Made by a program: the position numbers and the translations under genes
The notes under the pieces: generated by a model
What the model saw: only the letters and a program-made list of their open reading frames with translations
Told to the model about the DNA's origin: nothing
Databases searched by the model: none
Assembly: GCF_050003625.1 (NCBI RefSeq)
Contig: NC_134398.1
Location: 65,666,891 to 65,730,890, forward strand
Direction: 5' to 3'
DNA length: 64,000 bases
Source of the DNA: Haematobia irritans
Taxonomy: Eukaryota; Arthropoda; Insecta; Diptera; Muscidae
In this document: positions 12,291 to 22,422 of the stretch, piece after piece
How positions within the stretch are numbered: position 1 is the first letter of the stretch
Layout of the letters: each line of letters begins with the position of its first letter

Positions 12291-12310
12291 AATAATTATG
12301 TCTAATAAAA
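12291..12310 (+). repeat. Right 20-bp direct repeat flanking the DINE-like element
   Basis: Exact copy of 10359-10378 (AATAATTATGTCTAATAAAA). Confidence 0.7.
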
Positions 12311-13161
12311 TTCCTTGAATTTGTCGAAAAATATTTACTGTATTTGGTGAAATCGAAATGACATCTGCGCTTGTAGTACACTTTAGTTAAAATTTTCTAA
12401 AATGAACATAATTTTTCTAAAATTAACCAAAAATTTCCTTCCTGGTGGTTTCACTGTTGATTAGGTGTAGAGGCGACTTATTTTTCTCTTCACACGAATT
12501 TCTTTTAAGGTAAATTTACGCAGTTTCATAATAAATTTATCTATAAAACACAGAAATGACAAGTAACATAATGAAAATTTTCAAACAATTCACAAGTGCT
12601 CTGATCCATTTCTCGGTCGACGTGGAAAGATAGCATATAGATCGCTAGCATATCAGCTGGCATAGGATGGTGTAGCTGAAGCGGCGGGAGTTAACATCCA
12701 ATTTTTTTTGTTTTTGCTGGGTACTTATACGGAATTGCAGCTGACCCCTGTAGGAAATCGAACTCATTTATAATAAACTTAAAATTAGTTTTTTTATAAC
12801 CACAACTAGTTGATTAAATGATTATTTTTCTTTATGGCGACTGTTTATTTTAACATGGGCATGTCATTGGCGGTAGTCAATTGGTCGTCCCTGCATGACT
12901 TTCTTTCTGATTACTAATTATTTATTTTTCAACCAATTTGTAATTAATTAATATTATAGTCGATTAAAACCACTTCTTTTAAAATGCATTAATAAGCAGT
13001 TTAATTATAATCCTTTTTTATTAATATTTAGTTTTGTATATGAACACATATAGAGAATTATTATATTAAAAAAATATAAAAATAAGGCATGTTAAAGCAA
13101 TTACATTTCATGACTTAAAGTAAAAGTACTTAAAATTGAAAATATTATATTATGTATTGCG
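12311..13161. other. Non-coding flank, left of the transposase/DUF4806 pair
   Basis: 12390-12450 has TTTTCTAAAATTAACC words related to the 9055/30228 MITE family. The rest is unrecognised. The left end of the DNA transposon should lie here, but I could not find a terminal inverted repeat matching the right side. Confidence 0.35.
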
Positions 13162-13949
13162 TTAAGCTTTTTTCTTTTCAACGCAAACATTATGAAAATG
13201 ACGTTTTTTAATAACGGATAAGGCTTTGCGCAATTCCTTTTCTGGGTCATCATAGAGAGGCCGAACTGCATCCATCAATGCTTTAAAAAATTTGTCGAAA
13301 TCCTTTAAACGTCTTTTGCCGTGAGTGCCATCAATATTTATGTCTAGAATCAATTCTAATGATAGAATTGTTGTCAATGCCTTTGTCAATTTCCCTTTCA
13401 GAGACAATTTCATGGCATTGGTCTGTAAGAAAAGCAAGACTATTTGTAAAATAATAAAAGAAGAGAAAAATAATAACTCACATAAACTTGCTGATTTTCA
13501 TCCATTATGACGTCATTGAGCGTTTTCAGCTCTTCGAGAGTGTTTATAGGAAAAACATTTTTAATTGCAGCATTGTTTTTTTCCTGGCGAACAAGGCTTT
13601 CAGTTACTACTTTTTGGACAGACAATGCTGTCATTATAGCTTCATTTTGGGTTTGAATAATGCTTTTGAGCTCCCTAATTTCACCTTGAAATATAAAATA
13701 CATAAAAATAAAACAAATGCTAAAATAATAAATATTAATAAATCTTACATGTCATTTCTGAAAATTTCCCCTGCATTTCAAAAAATTTCGCATCAAATTG
13801 CTTCAAAACTTCAAGTGAACATTGGCAAAGCGCTTTATCATTATTTTCTTTTCCGTTATCTGCAAAAATACGATATTCATATGTAATTAACCATATTTTT
13901 GTAATTGTACAAGATACTTACCAATACTGCTCAAACAAATGCGTTTCAT
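13162..13949 (-). CDS. DUF4806-like protein, four exons, apparently intact
   Basis: Proposed exons on the minus strand: 13949-13922, 13859-13749, 13684-13482 and 13422-13162. Introns are 62, 64 and 59 bp, each with GT donors (GTAAGTATC, GTAAGATT, GTGAGTTATT) and AG acceptors (TTTTTGCAG, TTTCAAG, CTTACAG). The exons sum to 603 nt, a 200-residue protein with no internal stop. Residues about 35-80 are a likely coiled coil. The C-terminal half has FPINTLEELKTLND and DGTHGKRRLKDFDKFFKAL, then a PEKELRKALSVIKKR tail, in the order I know from DUF4806. The function of DUF4806 is unknown to me. In arthropods it is often found beside proteins like the transposase immediately upstream here (53 bp away, same strand). 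A good acceptor (TTTTTCCAG, ending at 13955) lies 6 bp before the ATG, so a 5' non-coding or further coding exon may exist. Calling it the accessory gene of the transposon is inference. Confidence 0.65.
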
Positions 13950-14002
13950 TATTGCTGGAAAAATAAATAGGTTTGTATTAATTTAACTTTGTTTTTAAAA
14001 TG

Positions 14003-15869
14003 TTAGTAGCACCCGTGCAATAATGGAAGTAAAACTAATTTTTCTCCTGTAGGCAAACCAACGAGCTTACATTCAATTTCATTTTGTTCGAATATTTGTT
14101 CATCGCCTAGGTGGCTCGGATCAACAACACAGGTTCCCAAAATTGAAAAGGAGTCACATGGCTCAGTGAAATAGCTTTCGATTCTTGTAAATTTTTTTCC
14201 TACAATAAACCCCACCCCAGTGTCTATAAAACCTGTTATTATAATAGGAATAAATGGGTGAATTGCACAGAAGTTATTAGGAACCTTTTTTGAAAAGAAA
14301 TATTGTGTTGTTGTAAGGCTAATAATTTCATTATGTTTTCGGTTGAACCCTACTTCCTTTTCTTTAATAATCATATTTTCAAACTTTAAGTTATTAGATA
14401 TTTGTTTCAAAATTTTGGATGGTTTTTTGACATAGTTTTTTAATGTTTGTAGATAGTTTTCAAACGGATATCCTGAAAAGTTCGTAAGTGGGCCAAAATT
14501 TTTTACACATTCAGTCAAATGCAGCAGACTATGTATATTGTAGGATACGCTATTCTCCCCGAAAATAAGAGGAAAATTTTCCACAAAAAGTTCGAGCAAT
14601 ATTTGGGCATTCTGTAAATTATTTTGATATGTTCTAGGGCATGATAGAAATCTGCAAGCACAGTGAAGTAGCAAAAATTCGTAGTACAAATCTTCATGCA
14701 CTCGACCTTTAAGAACAACAATCCCCGTATTAAGTAAGAACTGTCTGAACTCTGATGCTTTCCAATGAAATATTTCATCTAATCCGCTGGGAGTGCGAGA
14801 AAATTCCTTAGGAATATTTTTTTTAAGACCTTTCAAATGGTCGGATATTACATTTTTAATGTTTTCTGTTATTTTAAAAATACATCTATTTTTTATAATC
14901 CTAATAAGAAATTTTCGCATCACTCCCAGATCGACGAGATGCATCGGATCAAGTGGTACCTGACTTACCATCCCCAAATTAAGCTGTTCAAATGGACTTT
15001 TTTCTTCATAAAATTTTTTTTGATGGTGTTCTAAATATTTTCTGCTTGCAAAATCGCTGTCAGAAATAAGCACCCCAGATTTCGTAGAATAAGTTAAAAC
15101 GCCACCAACTTTTTCTGCAATTTGATTGCATTTCGTGCATCCATGTCGGGAGGTATGACTTACGATGCCACACGCGAACGCTCTTGCCGGTGTATCACAA
15201 ATTATTGCCCTAACTCTTAATGCAATGGTTTGTTCCCCAAATTCCAGTCCATTTCGCATCAAAATGTCTAGTTCCTGAATAAACTCATGGAGAAATTCTT
15301 CAATATTGTTAGGTTTGCTTCGACCTGAAAAAACTCCTACTGAAAAAATAGACAAGCTTGTAATATTGACGACCTTCATCAAAATTGGCCACAATTGAGC
15401 TTTTGAATAATGGAAGGCCGTCAATATTTATGTCAACCAAAATTTCGTCACAATCTTTTAGCAAATGTGAAACCCTCTCTAATTGCTTGAGAATTCCAAA
15501 ATGGGTGTATAACCCAGGGGAGACTTCAGACACAATTAAACAATCATTTTTGTTGTAAAATGCATTAGCACTTGATGGCACATCTAACCCTTCTCCTTTT
15601 AAAATTGTCAAGAGTTCGTCAAAACATTTACGAGATGGTTTATTTCTATGATACCATTCTCCTAATTTATCACGCAATGATTGCTCTTTTGCAATAGAAC
15701 TTAAAAAAGGCATTTCGACATCACTTTCACAAAAAGTATTTTCACATGGCTTTTCTACCACTTCCATTATTGCAGGAGCACGTGTTTCACAATTTTCATT
15801 TCTTAATTTCTCCAAATATTTTTCTTTTTCCGCTTTTAGTTTTCGCTTTAAATGTATTTTACTATACAT
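14003..15869 (-). pseudogene. tnp2/DUF4218-like (CACTA-type) transposase with one frameshift
   Basis: Two overlapping minus-strand frames, 15869-15309 and 15424-14003, together make one protein of roughly 620 residues. The first carries the N-terminus and runs into the motif NIDGLPLF; the second picks up at SKAQLWPILMK. The break lies at 15397-15404, where a single AAAAGCTC word stands. Loss of one copy of a duplicated 8-bp word would explain the shift. Downstream motifs are CDTPARAFACG, a C-x2-C in HGCTKCNQ, DPMHLVDLGVMRKF, NIHSLLHL and YPFENYLQTLKNYVKKP. These match in order the layout of plant tnp2/DUF4218 transposases and a widespread arthropod relative: an RNase H-like DDE enzyme that cuts and joins transposon ends. 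D of IDGLPL and E of PFENYL are plausible catalytic residues (inference). No other stop or frameshift was seen, so decay is recent, or the break is a sequencing error. Confidence 0.7.
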
Positions 15870-16093
15870 GTTTTATTTATTATTATTTATTACACCTTTT
15901 TTGTTTCTTGTTACTTTATATTTAATTCCAAATCGGCTTCTTTACATTAATTTTCCATTGTTCACTTCGAAGGTCGAACTTGTTTTGATTGGCGTACGCC
16001 AATCGCATTACATGCCATGACATGTATGTTACTTTGTTTTCTTATTTTCGTTTGCTTTACTTGCTCTGTTTTGTTTTCACATGTGCTTCTATG
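15870..16093. other. 5' flank of the transposase
   Basis: AT-rich. It contains the palindrome-like GATTGGCGTACGCCAATC at 15989-16006, possibly a transposase-binding or regulatory site. The right end of the transposon probably lies in or just beyond this interval. Confidence 0.3.
15989..16006. repeat. Perfect 18-bp palindrome
   Basis: GATTGGCGTACGCCAATC reads the same on both strands and lies about 120 bp upstream of the transposase start codon. A role in binding or regulation is speculation. Confidence 0.6.
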
Positions 16094-16201
16094 CAATATT
16101 TTTGGTTGATATCTGCATGAGATTCTAAACGATTTGTAGTCACTTGACAATATTTTTGGTTGATATTTGCATGATATTGTAAACAGTTTGTAGTCACTTG
16201 T
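16094..16201 (+). repeat. Two 54-bp tandem units
   Basis: CAATATTTTTGGTTGATAT at 16094 and 16148 starts two adjacent 54-bp units ending GTAGTCACTTG. Subterminal tandem repeats are typical of CACTA-type ends, which may matter given the neighbouring transposase. Confidence 0.8.
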
Positions 16202-16258
16202 TGAATAGTTAATTTGTAATGTATGATTTACATCAACCGATTATTTTATTTCCTACAG

Positions 16259-16324
16259 GGACGTGTGTTCCGTATGTAACCAAGGGCCACGAGACACGTC
16301 ACCACCAGGATACTATGGACGCAG
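16259..16324 (+). other. Candidate 66-bp host exon
   Basis: A GC-rich segment preceded by a strong pyrimidine tract and acceptor (TTATTTCCTACAG) and followed by a possible donor GTATAAC. Length is a multiple of 3. Two frames are open: one reads with two cysteines (VCSVCNQGP), the other with VPYVTKGHETRHHQDT. I recognise neither. The donor is weak for a fly (GTATAA instead of GTAAGT). Could be a micro-exon of the host gene, or chance. Confidence 0.3.
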
Positions 16325-17431
16325 GTATAACAGATTTAAAATATGAATTTTGGAAAACATTACGTTTCGAGTATTAGAACCCTATTTGTGGGACATATCG
16401 CATTTATACTGAAAAACAAATGCATCACAACTCATTATTAATTCAACCCTATTTCAAACAAAAGGAATTTTGCAACATTGTTGACATTGACAATACCAAA
16501 GTATTGTAAATGTGGAAAATACAACGCAAATATATGTTACGCTGCTTTTTGTTTCTAACATACCAATCACATCCAATATTCTACAAGTCCCTGCAGACTG
16601 TCTGCCAGTCTAGCTGTCACATGGTTGGTTGCTCGACAATACGGTAATGCCATTGTGTGTGAGAGGTGAGTAAGTTCTATATAACATATGCCAAATGCTT
16701 GGTGTGACAATGTACCCTTAAGATGTCTTCTTGTAAACGCATGTCATTTTGACATGTGTGTCACTTCGTTGAATCGGATGGATAGATGACTGCAATCATT
16801 GTGTGTGGTGCGTTTTTGTTATTGCTCCATTGTTGTGAAAATGTTTATCTGACAATTAGTCACACGCTGACCACATAAAACGCCCTCATATCCATATAGC
16901 TAACAAATCATTTGACAGGAAACATGTTTGTCAATTTTTTGTTTTTGGGGTGTTTGGATCATATTTAAACGATTATGAGTGAAAACTTATGTTCGTAAGA
17001 TTTAATTAGTAAACAATCTCAATTGAAACCGGAAGTGTCAAAAGACTCTATATTATTATACACTCCATAATAGGATAAGGCTATTATGTTTGATCTTTTT
17101 CAATCTTCATGTAGACACTAACAGTTCCACAAGCGGTGAAAACAAAATATCGGTCCGATATGACTGAAAAGTTCATCTTGTAGAAATAATTCTGATATCA
17201 GTATGATGTCTGTAAAGTGAGTCTATACACAAAACGGAGCAGAAGCTTTTAACGAAAAGTCACAGCGGAACAGTGTTGGAAGTTTGAGGATATTTTTTCT
17301 TGGAATGGGAATTTCCAGAAATTTGGGGGCTTTTGTGATAGGGATATTTCAAAATCTTTTCAGTATAGGCATGACCAAGGTATTAAACAAGTAAAGTGAA
17401 ATCTCCAAATAAACAAATGCCTCTATTTATT
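16325..17431. other. Single-copy-like DNA, no gene recognised
   Basis: No repeat family from elsewhere in the window appears here. Base composition is more mixed (16560-16900) than in the repeat zones. It may be host intronic or intergenic DNA. Confidence 0.4.
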
Positions 17432-17500
17432 CCATGGCATTTATTTGTGGTCTAGCATTGTCCTGATGGAAGACAGAACACTTTCTCTTCATTAACCGTG
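17432..17500 (-). pseudogene. Relic of a mariner transposase catalytic region
   Basis: On the minus strand a short frame reads NEEKVFC followed, one frame off, by FHQDNARPQINAME, which matches the second catalytic aspartate motif (HQDNARPH) of mariner transposases. Nothing else of the element is readable here. Confidence 0.5.
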
Positions 17501-17970
17501 GCAGTGTTGCCAGTGTGCTTCTAGCTCTTGTCCCCAAATCTGGGACGCGTTCATCCCTACTAATCTCCAATTTTAATTAACATTTCCCACAAAACCCTCA
17601 ATAAATTTTTGATAAATATTTTTCAGAAAAAAAATAATAAATAAAGGAATGGGCTCTGCTAAGAAATACGTAATAATATAAAAATTGGATATATATGAAA
17701 TTTTTGTTATGTCACACAAAGCCTGGAGGCAGGTGTTCAAAATATTATCCGATACAAAGCCTTATCAGAATTTATTATGGGGAGCCAAATTGTCTTTTGA
17801 TGCTCCAGAAATAAAAACTGTACTTTTAAATAGTCAAGAAATAAAATTGTGTAATTGATCAATATGAAGGCCTTGTTCAATATGGGCCGATATGAATAAT
17901 AGTCGTCATATGTATGTAATAATATTTAAACTAAACTGTATTAGAAATTCATATGTTACACCGATTTAAC
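17501..17970. other. Unassigned DNA with CCCCAAATCTGGG word
   Basis: GTTGCCAGTGTG and CCCCAAATCTGGGAC resemble words at 27126-27170, suggesting an old shared repeat. No gene. Confidence 0.3.
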
Positions 17971-17972
17971 TA

Positions 17973-18068
17973 CACGGACGAAAAATACTGTTTTTCATAT
18001 GTTTGAATGTAAAAATTATATTTTTGGAACACAAATTTTTTAACACAATATTTTTAAGTGCAAGCATA
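17973..18068 (+). mobile_element. CACGGACGAAAAA MITE, copy A, part 1
   Basis: Left end CACGGACGAAAAATACTG, preceded by the target duplicate TA (17971-17972). Interrupted at CATA by the Gypsy element. Continues at 22423 and 26731. Without insertions the copy is about 480 bp, close to the uninterrupted 494-bp copy at 57149-57642. Confidence 0.85.
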
Positions 18069-18301
18069 TGTAGAAATCAATGCGTCGTGATGATTAAAAA
18101 TTCCAAAAAGCAATAATTTTATTTTTTACAAATTATGAAAAACAATTGTCTTGAGGAAATCGTACATAAGTCTAAGGCTACTTTGTTAATCCTCAATTAA
18201 AAAAAGAACAAACATATATCACTTGAAATGAAAAATAATCTATGACTACTAGATAATTTAAAACAAAAAACAAAAGTAGGATTTGAAATAGTGTCGCCAC
18301 A
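18069..18301 (-). repeat. 3' LTR of the Gypsy element
   Basis: 233 bp. On the minus strand it starts TGTGGCGACAC and ends GATTTCTACA. Identical by eye to 22190-22422. Confidence 0.95.
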
Positions 18302-18314
18302 TCACTCCCCCTCC
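18302..18314 (-). promoter_or_regulatory. Polypurine tract of the Gypsy element
   Basis: Minus strand GGAGGGGGAGTGA directly abuts the 3' LTR, where plus-strand DNA synthesis is primed. Confidence 0.85.
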
Positions 18315-18324
18315 AGTGACAACG

Positions 18325-20241
18325 TCAAATTTGAATTCGCACGGTCTTTCCTGACCGAAGTTTTCTCTGGTGCAATTCAGTTGTAGAGGTGGTACTGTCA
18401 GCATCATTTTCTGATTGTAGGATAATAGCTGGCTTTAGCCTATCAACTGATATAGTCTTCTCTTTTCCATTGATATCGACAACGAACGTTTTTTCTGATT
18501 TAGAAAGTACTGCAAATGGTCCTTTATAAGGCGGTTGTAGAGGTGGACGAACGGAATCATTGCGAACAAAAACAAATGAAGATTGGCGCAAGTTCCTCGG
18601 TTCATATGTTTGATTTTCTCCATGTCTTTTGACTTTTTCTGCCTTTAAAGTTGCCATATCCTCCTTAAACTGTTTAACCCACTCCGAAGTAATAGTTGCA
18701 GATTCATCGACGAACTCTCCGGGTAGTGTTAACTCCATACCAAATACAGAACCTGCTGGGGATACTCTAGTATCGTTATTGATTGAAGATCGCAATCCCA
18801 ACATAACTAATGGCAAAATTTCAGTCCAACGTGGATTTGAATGACACATTATTGCAGACTTGAGAGTTCTATGCCACCGTTCAATCTGTCCATTAGCCTG
18901 TGGATGATAAGGCGTAGTATGCGTGACTTGGACACCTAATATTTTCGAGAATTCCCGGAATAAAGATGATTCAAACTGGCGGCCTTGATCTGTAATTACT
19001 TGAGAAGGTAGCCCAAAACGCGAAATCCAACCAGTGAGAAAAGCTTTGGCTACAGATTCTGCAGTAACGTCAGATAATGGTATTGCCTCCGGCCATCGTG
19101 TAAATCTATCGATACATGTCAAACAATACCTGAATCCATCGGACATAGGGAGAGGTCCAATAAGGTCAATGCTAACAATCTTGAATCTTTCGTCCGGCAC
19201 AGGAATTTCTCCAAGTAAGCTTTTAGTGTGACGTGAGACCTTACATTGCTGACATTTTATGCAAGATCTAGACCAAAGTGCAATATATTTTCTCATATTT
19301 GGCCAAACGTATCTATCTGTTATCAATTTTATAGAAGCCTTTGAACCCGGATGTGACACTCCATGTAGTGTGTCGAAAACTTCTTTTCGAAAGCGTGGTG
19401 TTAAATATGGTCTAGCTTTGGAAGTTGATACGTCGCAAATGAGTCTGGTTTTCAAGTCGGGCATCTCTAACGATTTCAAAACTAAATTCGTTGTTTTTGA
19501 ATTTTGAAATGCTATAAATTCTCCATTGTTCTCCTCTTCCTTAGCCAGGGCGGCATAATCTATTGGCGATGGCATGCATATGGCTTCCAGGCGGGAAAGT
19601 CCATCGGCAGTTATATTATCTTTTCCTGGAATATAACGAATATCCACGGTATGTTGTCCGATGAAATCAAGATGCCTGAGCTGTCGTGGTGATGCTTTTT
19701 CTGGGCGTTGCTTGAATGCAAAAACCAGTGGCTTATGGTCGGTATATATGCAGAATTTACGACCCTCAAGAAAATGTTGAAAATACTTAACGCCAGTGTA
19801 CGCAGCCAAAAGTTCACGATCGTACGCGCTGTATCGCATTTGTGTTTCTGAAAGTTTTTTCGAGAAAAACCCCAGAGGTTTCCAATCCTTATCAACCCTC
19901 TGTTGGAGAACTGCCCCCATACCAGTATCAGAGGCATCCACCAACAGAGACGTTTCTGCAGAATCTACTGGATACGCCAACAGTGCTGCATTAGACAATT
20001 GCATTTTACTTTGCTCGAATGCATTTTGTAGTTCTTGCGTCCAATTGATGAGTCTTTTGTCGTTTTTCTTTTGGCCGATCTTTAGAGTGTTCAATTTTGC
20101 TTGTGCTTGAGCAGCATTCGGAATGAAGCGTCGGTAGAAATTCACTGTTCCAAGGAAACGACTTAAGTCTTTTATTGTTTTGGGTAAACTATATTCCTTA
20201 ATAGCAGCTACCCGTTCTGGATTCGGAGAAAGACCATTTTT
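18325..20241 (-). pseudogene. Pol, second part: RT tail, RNase H, integrase (Gypsy)
   Basis: Open to 18325 in a frame shifted from the upstream pol frame; its first ATG is at 20145 but sequence homologous to pol continues up to the frameshift at 20237-20241. It begins with the RT connection segment (MNFYRRFIPN). RNase H follows, with LLVDASDTGMGAVLQQ, YDRELLAAY and IPGKDNITADGLSR. The integrase zinc region is HPGSKASIKL plus a CIKCQQCK pair, and the core has SIDLIGPLP, ITDQGRQFESS and YHPQANGQIERWHR. The C-terminus carries a DSVRPPLQPPYKGPFAVL segment (GPY/F-like). This part copies the strand complement, removes the RNA template and joins the element to the genome. All catalytic motifs look intact, so only the upstream frameshift breaks it. 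Confidence 0.9.
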
Positions 20242-21425
20242 GTGACAAAATATCCTAAGAATTTAAGTGCAGGTCTACCAAACTCGCATTTGTCACTATT
20301 AATAGTCACTCCATACTCGCGAAGACGACTAAATACTTGTCGTAAGTGACTTTCGTGTTCTTCGTCGTTCTTAGACGCTACTAGTATGTCGTCGATGTAA
20401 GCAAAACAAAAATCTAATCCTCGCAAAACTTCGTTTATGAACCGCTGAAATGTTTGTGCTGCATTGCAGAGACCGAAAGTCATGCGGGTAAACTCAAACA
20501 AACCAAAGGGCGTAATTATAGCGGTCTTCTGGACGTCTTCTTCAGCTACAGGTATTTGAAAATATGCCTTAACCAAGTCAATCTTTGAAAATACCTTTTT
20601 CCCAGCGAGCATATACCCAAAATCATGGATGTGTGGGACAGGATAGCGATCGGGTACTGTTACTTTATTTAAAGATCGATAATCACCACAGGGACGCCAC
20701 ATATTATTTTCCTTGGGTACCATATGAAGAGGACTGGCCCACTGACTCTTAGAAGGACGACAAATACCAAGTTTCATCATGTATTCGAATTCCTCTTTTG
20801 CCACTTTTAATTTTTCAGGAGATAGTCGGCGGGGTTTTACACACACAACTGGGCCATTTGTATCAATATTGTGTATCACATTATGCTTTACAGGCGGAAG
20901 CTTTATACTTGGTGTAGTGGCATCAGCAAATTCTTTAAGTACAGAACGAAACATTCCCGTATCGTCAGATATGGTTTTAATTGTTAAACTCTTCGGAGGT
21001 GAGCATATGCCAGGAGATTTTAGATTCGTGTTGCTATCTACCAATTGGTTATTTCTTACATCAACCAGTAAACCATAATGTTTTAAGAAATCGGAACCTA
21101 TGATAGGCTGTGTTACATCAGCAATGATGAAGGACCAAAGAAAGCGTCGTCGGAGTCCTATATTGCAATTAATAATTCGTGTACCATAAGTGTTAATTTT
21201 AGTGTTGTTAGCAGCGTAAAGTACAAAAGAGTTGGGTGATTTAATCTTGTCTTGCTGGTTGGCTGGTAGAACGGAAATATCGGCCCCAGTATCTATGAGG
21301 TACCTGTACTTCGATTCGAAATCTTGAATGAACAGGCGACTTATTTGATGACCACCCTCACCCGCCACCTTAGATGAGGGGTCTAATGGTTTCCCGAACG
21401 GTTGAAGTCGCAAGGAGATCGACAT
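20208..21425 (-). pseudogene. Pol, first part: protease and reverse transcriptase (Gypsy)
   Basis: The frame carries the aspartic protease motif [14 protein letters not shown] near residue 42, then an RT with [33 protein letters not shown] and [11 protein letters not shown] (YIDD catalytic box near residue 343). It lies -1 relative to gag and overlaps its end (21425-21383), as expected for ribosomal frameshifting to make Gag-Pol. After KFLGYFVTK the frame is lost because the T-run at 20237-20241 is one base short, and the last residues to the stop at 20208 are out of frame. A real mutation and a homopolymer sequencing error are equally possible given the identical LTRs. Confidence 0.9.
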
Positions 21426-22141
21426 CTTGTTGCTTGTGCGCCGAATTTCTTATGATACCAACAAAGAGCCGATGATGTAAAGGATTTGTTGCGGTTTCGT
21501 GAGTAGCTGCGGGAATATCTTTGAGTTCGTCGCTGGCGGTCAGTTGAAAGGACATCAATTTTGGAGACAATTTCTTGTATTTGTTTTTCAAGACAAGACA
21601 AACGGTCTGCCTCCGTACTAACGCTAACTGAGGCAACAGAATCTGACTGGTCGTAAATTTTATCCGCCATCAAAGCAAGTTTCTCAATTCTGTCTTCACT
21701 TACCGAAAGTATTGCTTTTGTAGTTGAGGGAAGACGTTGAATCCATAATGTTCTAAGCAATTCTTCAGATATCTTACCGCAAGACAATTCACGCATTTCT
21801 CTTAGCAATGCCGAAGGTTTTTTGTCACCAATACTTACATTTTCCAAAAGTTGTCGTAAACGCTTTTCTTCAGATTCCACAAATTCATTCAATAATGCAT
21901 CCTTAAGAGTCCTGTAATTATTTTCCTCTGGGGGATTTTCTACAATATGGCTTACGCAGTTTAGAATGTTGCTCTCGATTGAACCTACTAATGTGTGGAA
22001 CTTGGTATCATCAGCAGTAATTCCAGATGTAATAAATTGTGACTCCAATTGCCAGAACCATAATCGAGGATTTTGTCGCCAGAATGGTGGAACCCTTACC
22101 GCAACACGAGATATTTCTAAATGGTTGTTGTCGCCAGGCAT
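21383..22141 (-). CDS. Gag polyprotein (Gypsy, CsRn1-type)
   Basis: 252 residues starting at the first ATG after the primer binding site. The N-terminal part has [20 protein letters not shown] and [16 protein letters not shown], then [20 protein letters not shown] and [17 protein letters not shown], the usual capsid motifs of this group. The C-terminus is basic and ends in a C-x2-H-x9-C-x3-C knuckle ([18 protein letters not shown]) that should bind the genomic RNA. The frame is unbroken, and the protein should assemble virus-like particles in the cytoplasm. The pol frame overlaps the end by about 43 nt in the -1 frame. Confidence 0.9.
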   Translation of the reverse strand: MPGDNNHLEISRVAVRVPPFWRQNPRLWFWQLESQFITSGITADDTKFHTLVGSIESNILNCVSHIVENPPEENNYRTLKDALLNEFVESEEKRLRQLLENVSIGDKKPSALLREMRELSCGKISEELLRTLWIQRLPSTTKAILSVSEDRIEKLALMADKIYDQSDSVASVSVSTEADRLSCLEKQIQEIVSKIDVLSTDRQRRTQRYSRSYSRNRNKSFTSSALCWYHKKFGAQATRCRSPCDFNRSGNH

Positions 22142-22174
22142 TTTGCAAATTTAAATTGATATAACAACAGTTTT

Positions 22175-22188
22175 CGTCGGGGTCACCA
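22175..22188 (-). promoter_or_regulatory. Primer binding site complementary to tRNA-Trp
   Basis: Minus strand TGGTGACCCCGACG starts one base after the 5' LTR. It matches the complement of the 3' end of fly tRNA-Trp including CCA over 14 nt. Confidence 0.85.
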
Positions 22189-22189
22189 A

Positions 22190-22422
22190 TGTAGAAATCA
22201 ATGCGTCGTGATGATTAAAAATTCCAAAAAGCAATAATTTTATTTTTTACAAATTATGAAAAACAATTGTCTTGAGGAAATCGTACATAAGTCTAAGGCT
22301 ACTTTGTTAATCCTCAATTAAAAAAAGAACAAACATATATCACTTGAAATGAAAAATAATCTATGACTACTAGATAATTTAAAACAAAAAACAAAAGTAG
22401 GATTTGAAATAGTGTCGCCACA
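22190..22422 (-). repeat. 5' LTR of the Gypsy element
   Basis: 233 bp, identical by eye to 18069-18301. It should contain the promoter, but I cannot place a TATA box with confidence. Followed on the plus strand by the CATA target duplicate. Confidence 0.95.

Larger units (their letters stand above)
18069..22422 (-). mobile_element. Ty3/Gypsy retrotransposon, CsRn1-type, nearly complete
   Basis: 4,354 bp with two 233-bp LTRs that look identical along their whole length by eye, a tRNA-Trp primer binding site, a polypurine tract, gag, and protease-RT-RNase H-integrase. The 4-bp target duplication is CATA on both sides; sister copies of the host MITE (57149-57642 and 37772) show the empty GCATATAATG site. 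The Gag C-x2-H-x9-C-x3-C knuckle and tRNA-Trp priming are the features I associate with the CsRn1 clade. There is no envelope gene. One single-base frameshift in pol (T-run 20237-20241) is the only lesion seen. Confidence 0.95.

Noticed and set aside
11275..12318. 347-codon open frame
   Set aside because: It is the 153-bp tandem repeat read through. The unit is 51 codons long and happens to lack stops in one frame.
14515..14778. Small minus-strand frame inside the transposase
   Set aside because: Shadow frame of the transposase coding sequence.
18435..20110. Several small frames on both strands within pol
   Set aside because: Shadows of the Gypsy pol frames.
20230..20245. Programmed frameshift as the cause of the pol frame change
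   Set aside because: The site lacks a good slippery heptamer in frame and lies inside the conserved RT connection region; a single-base deletion or sequencing error fits better.
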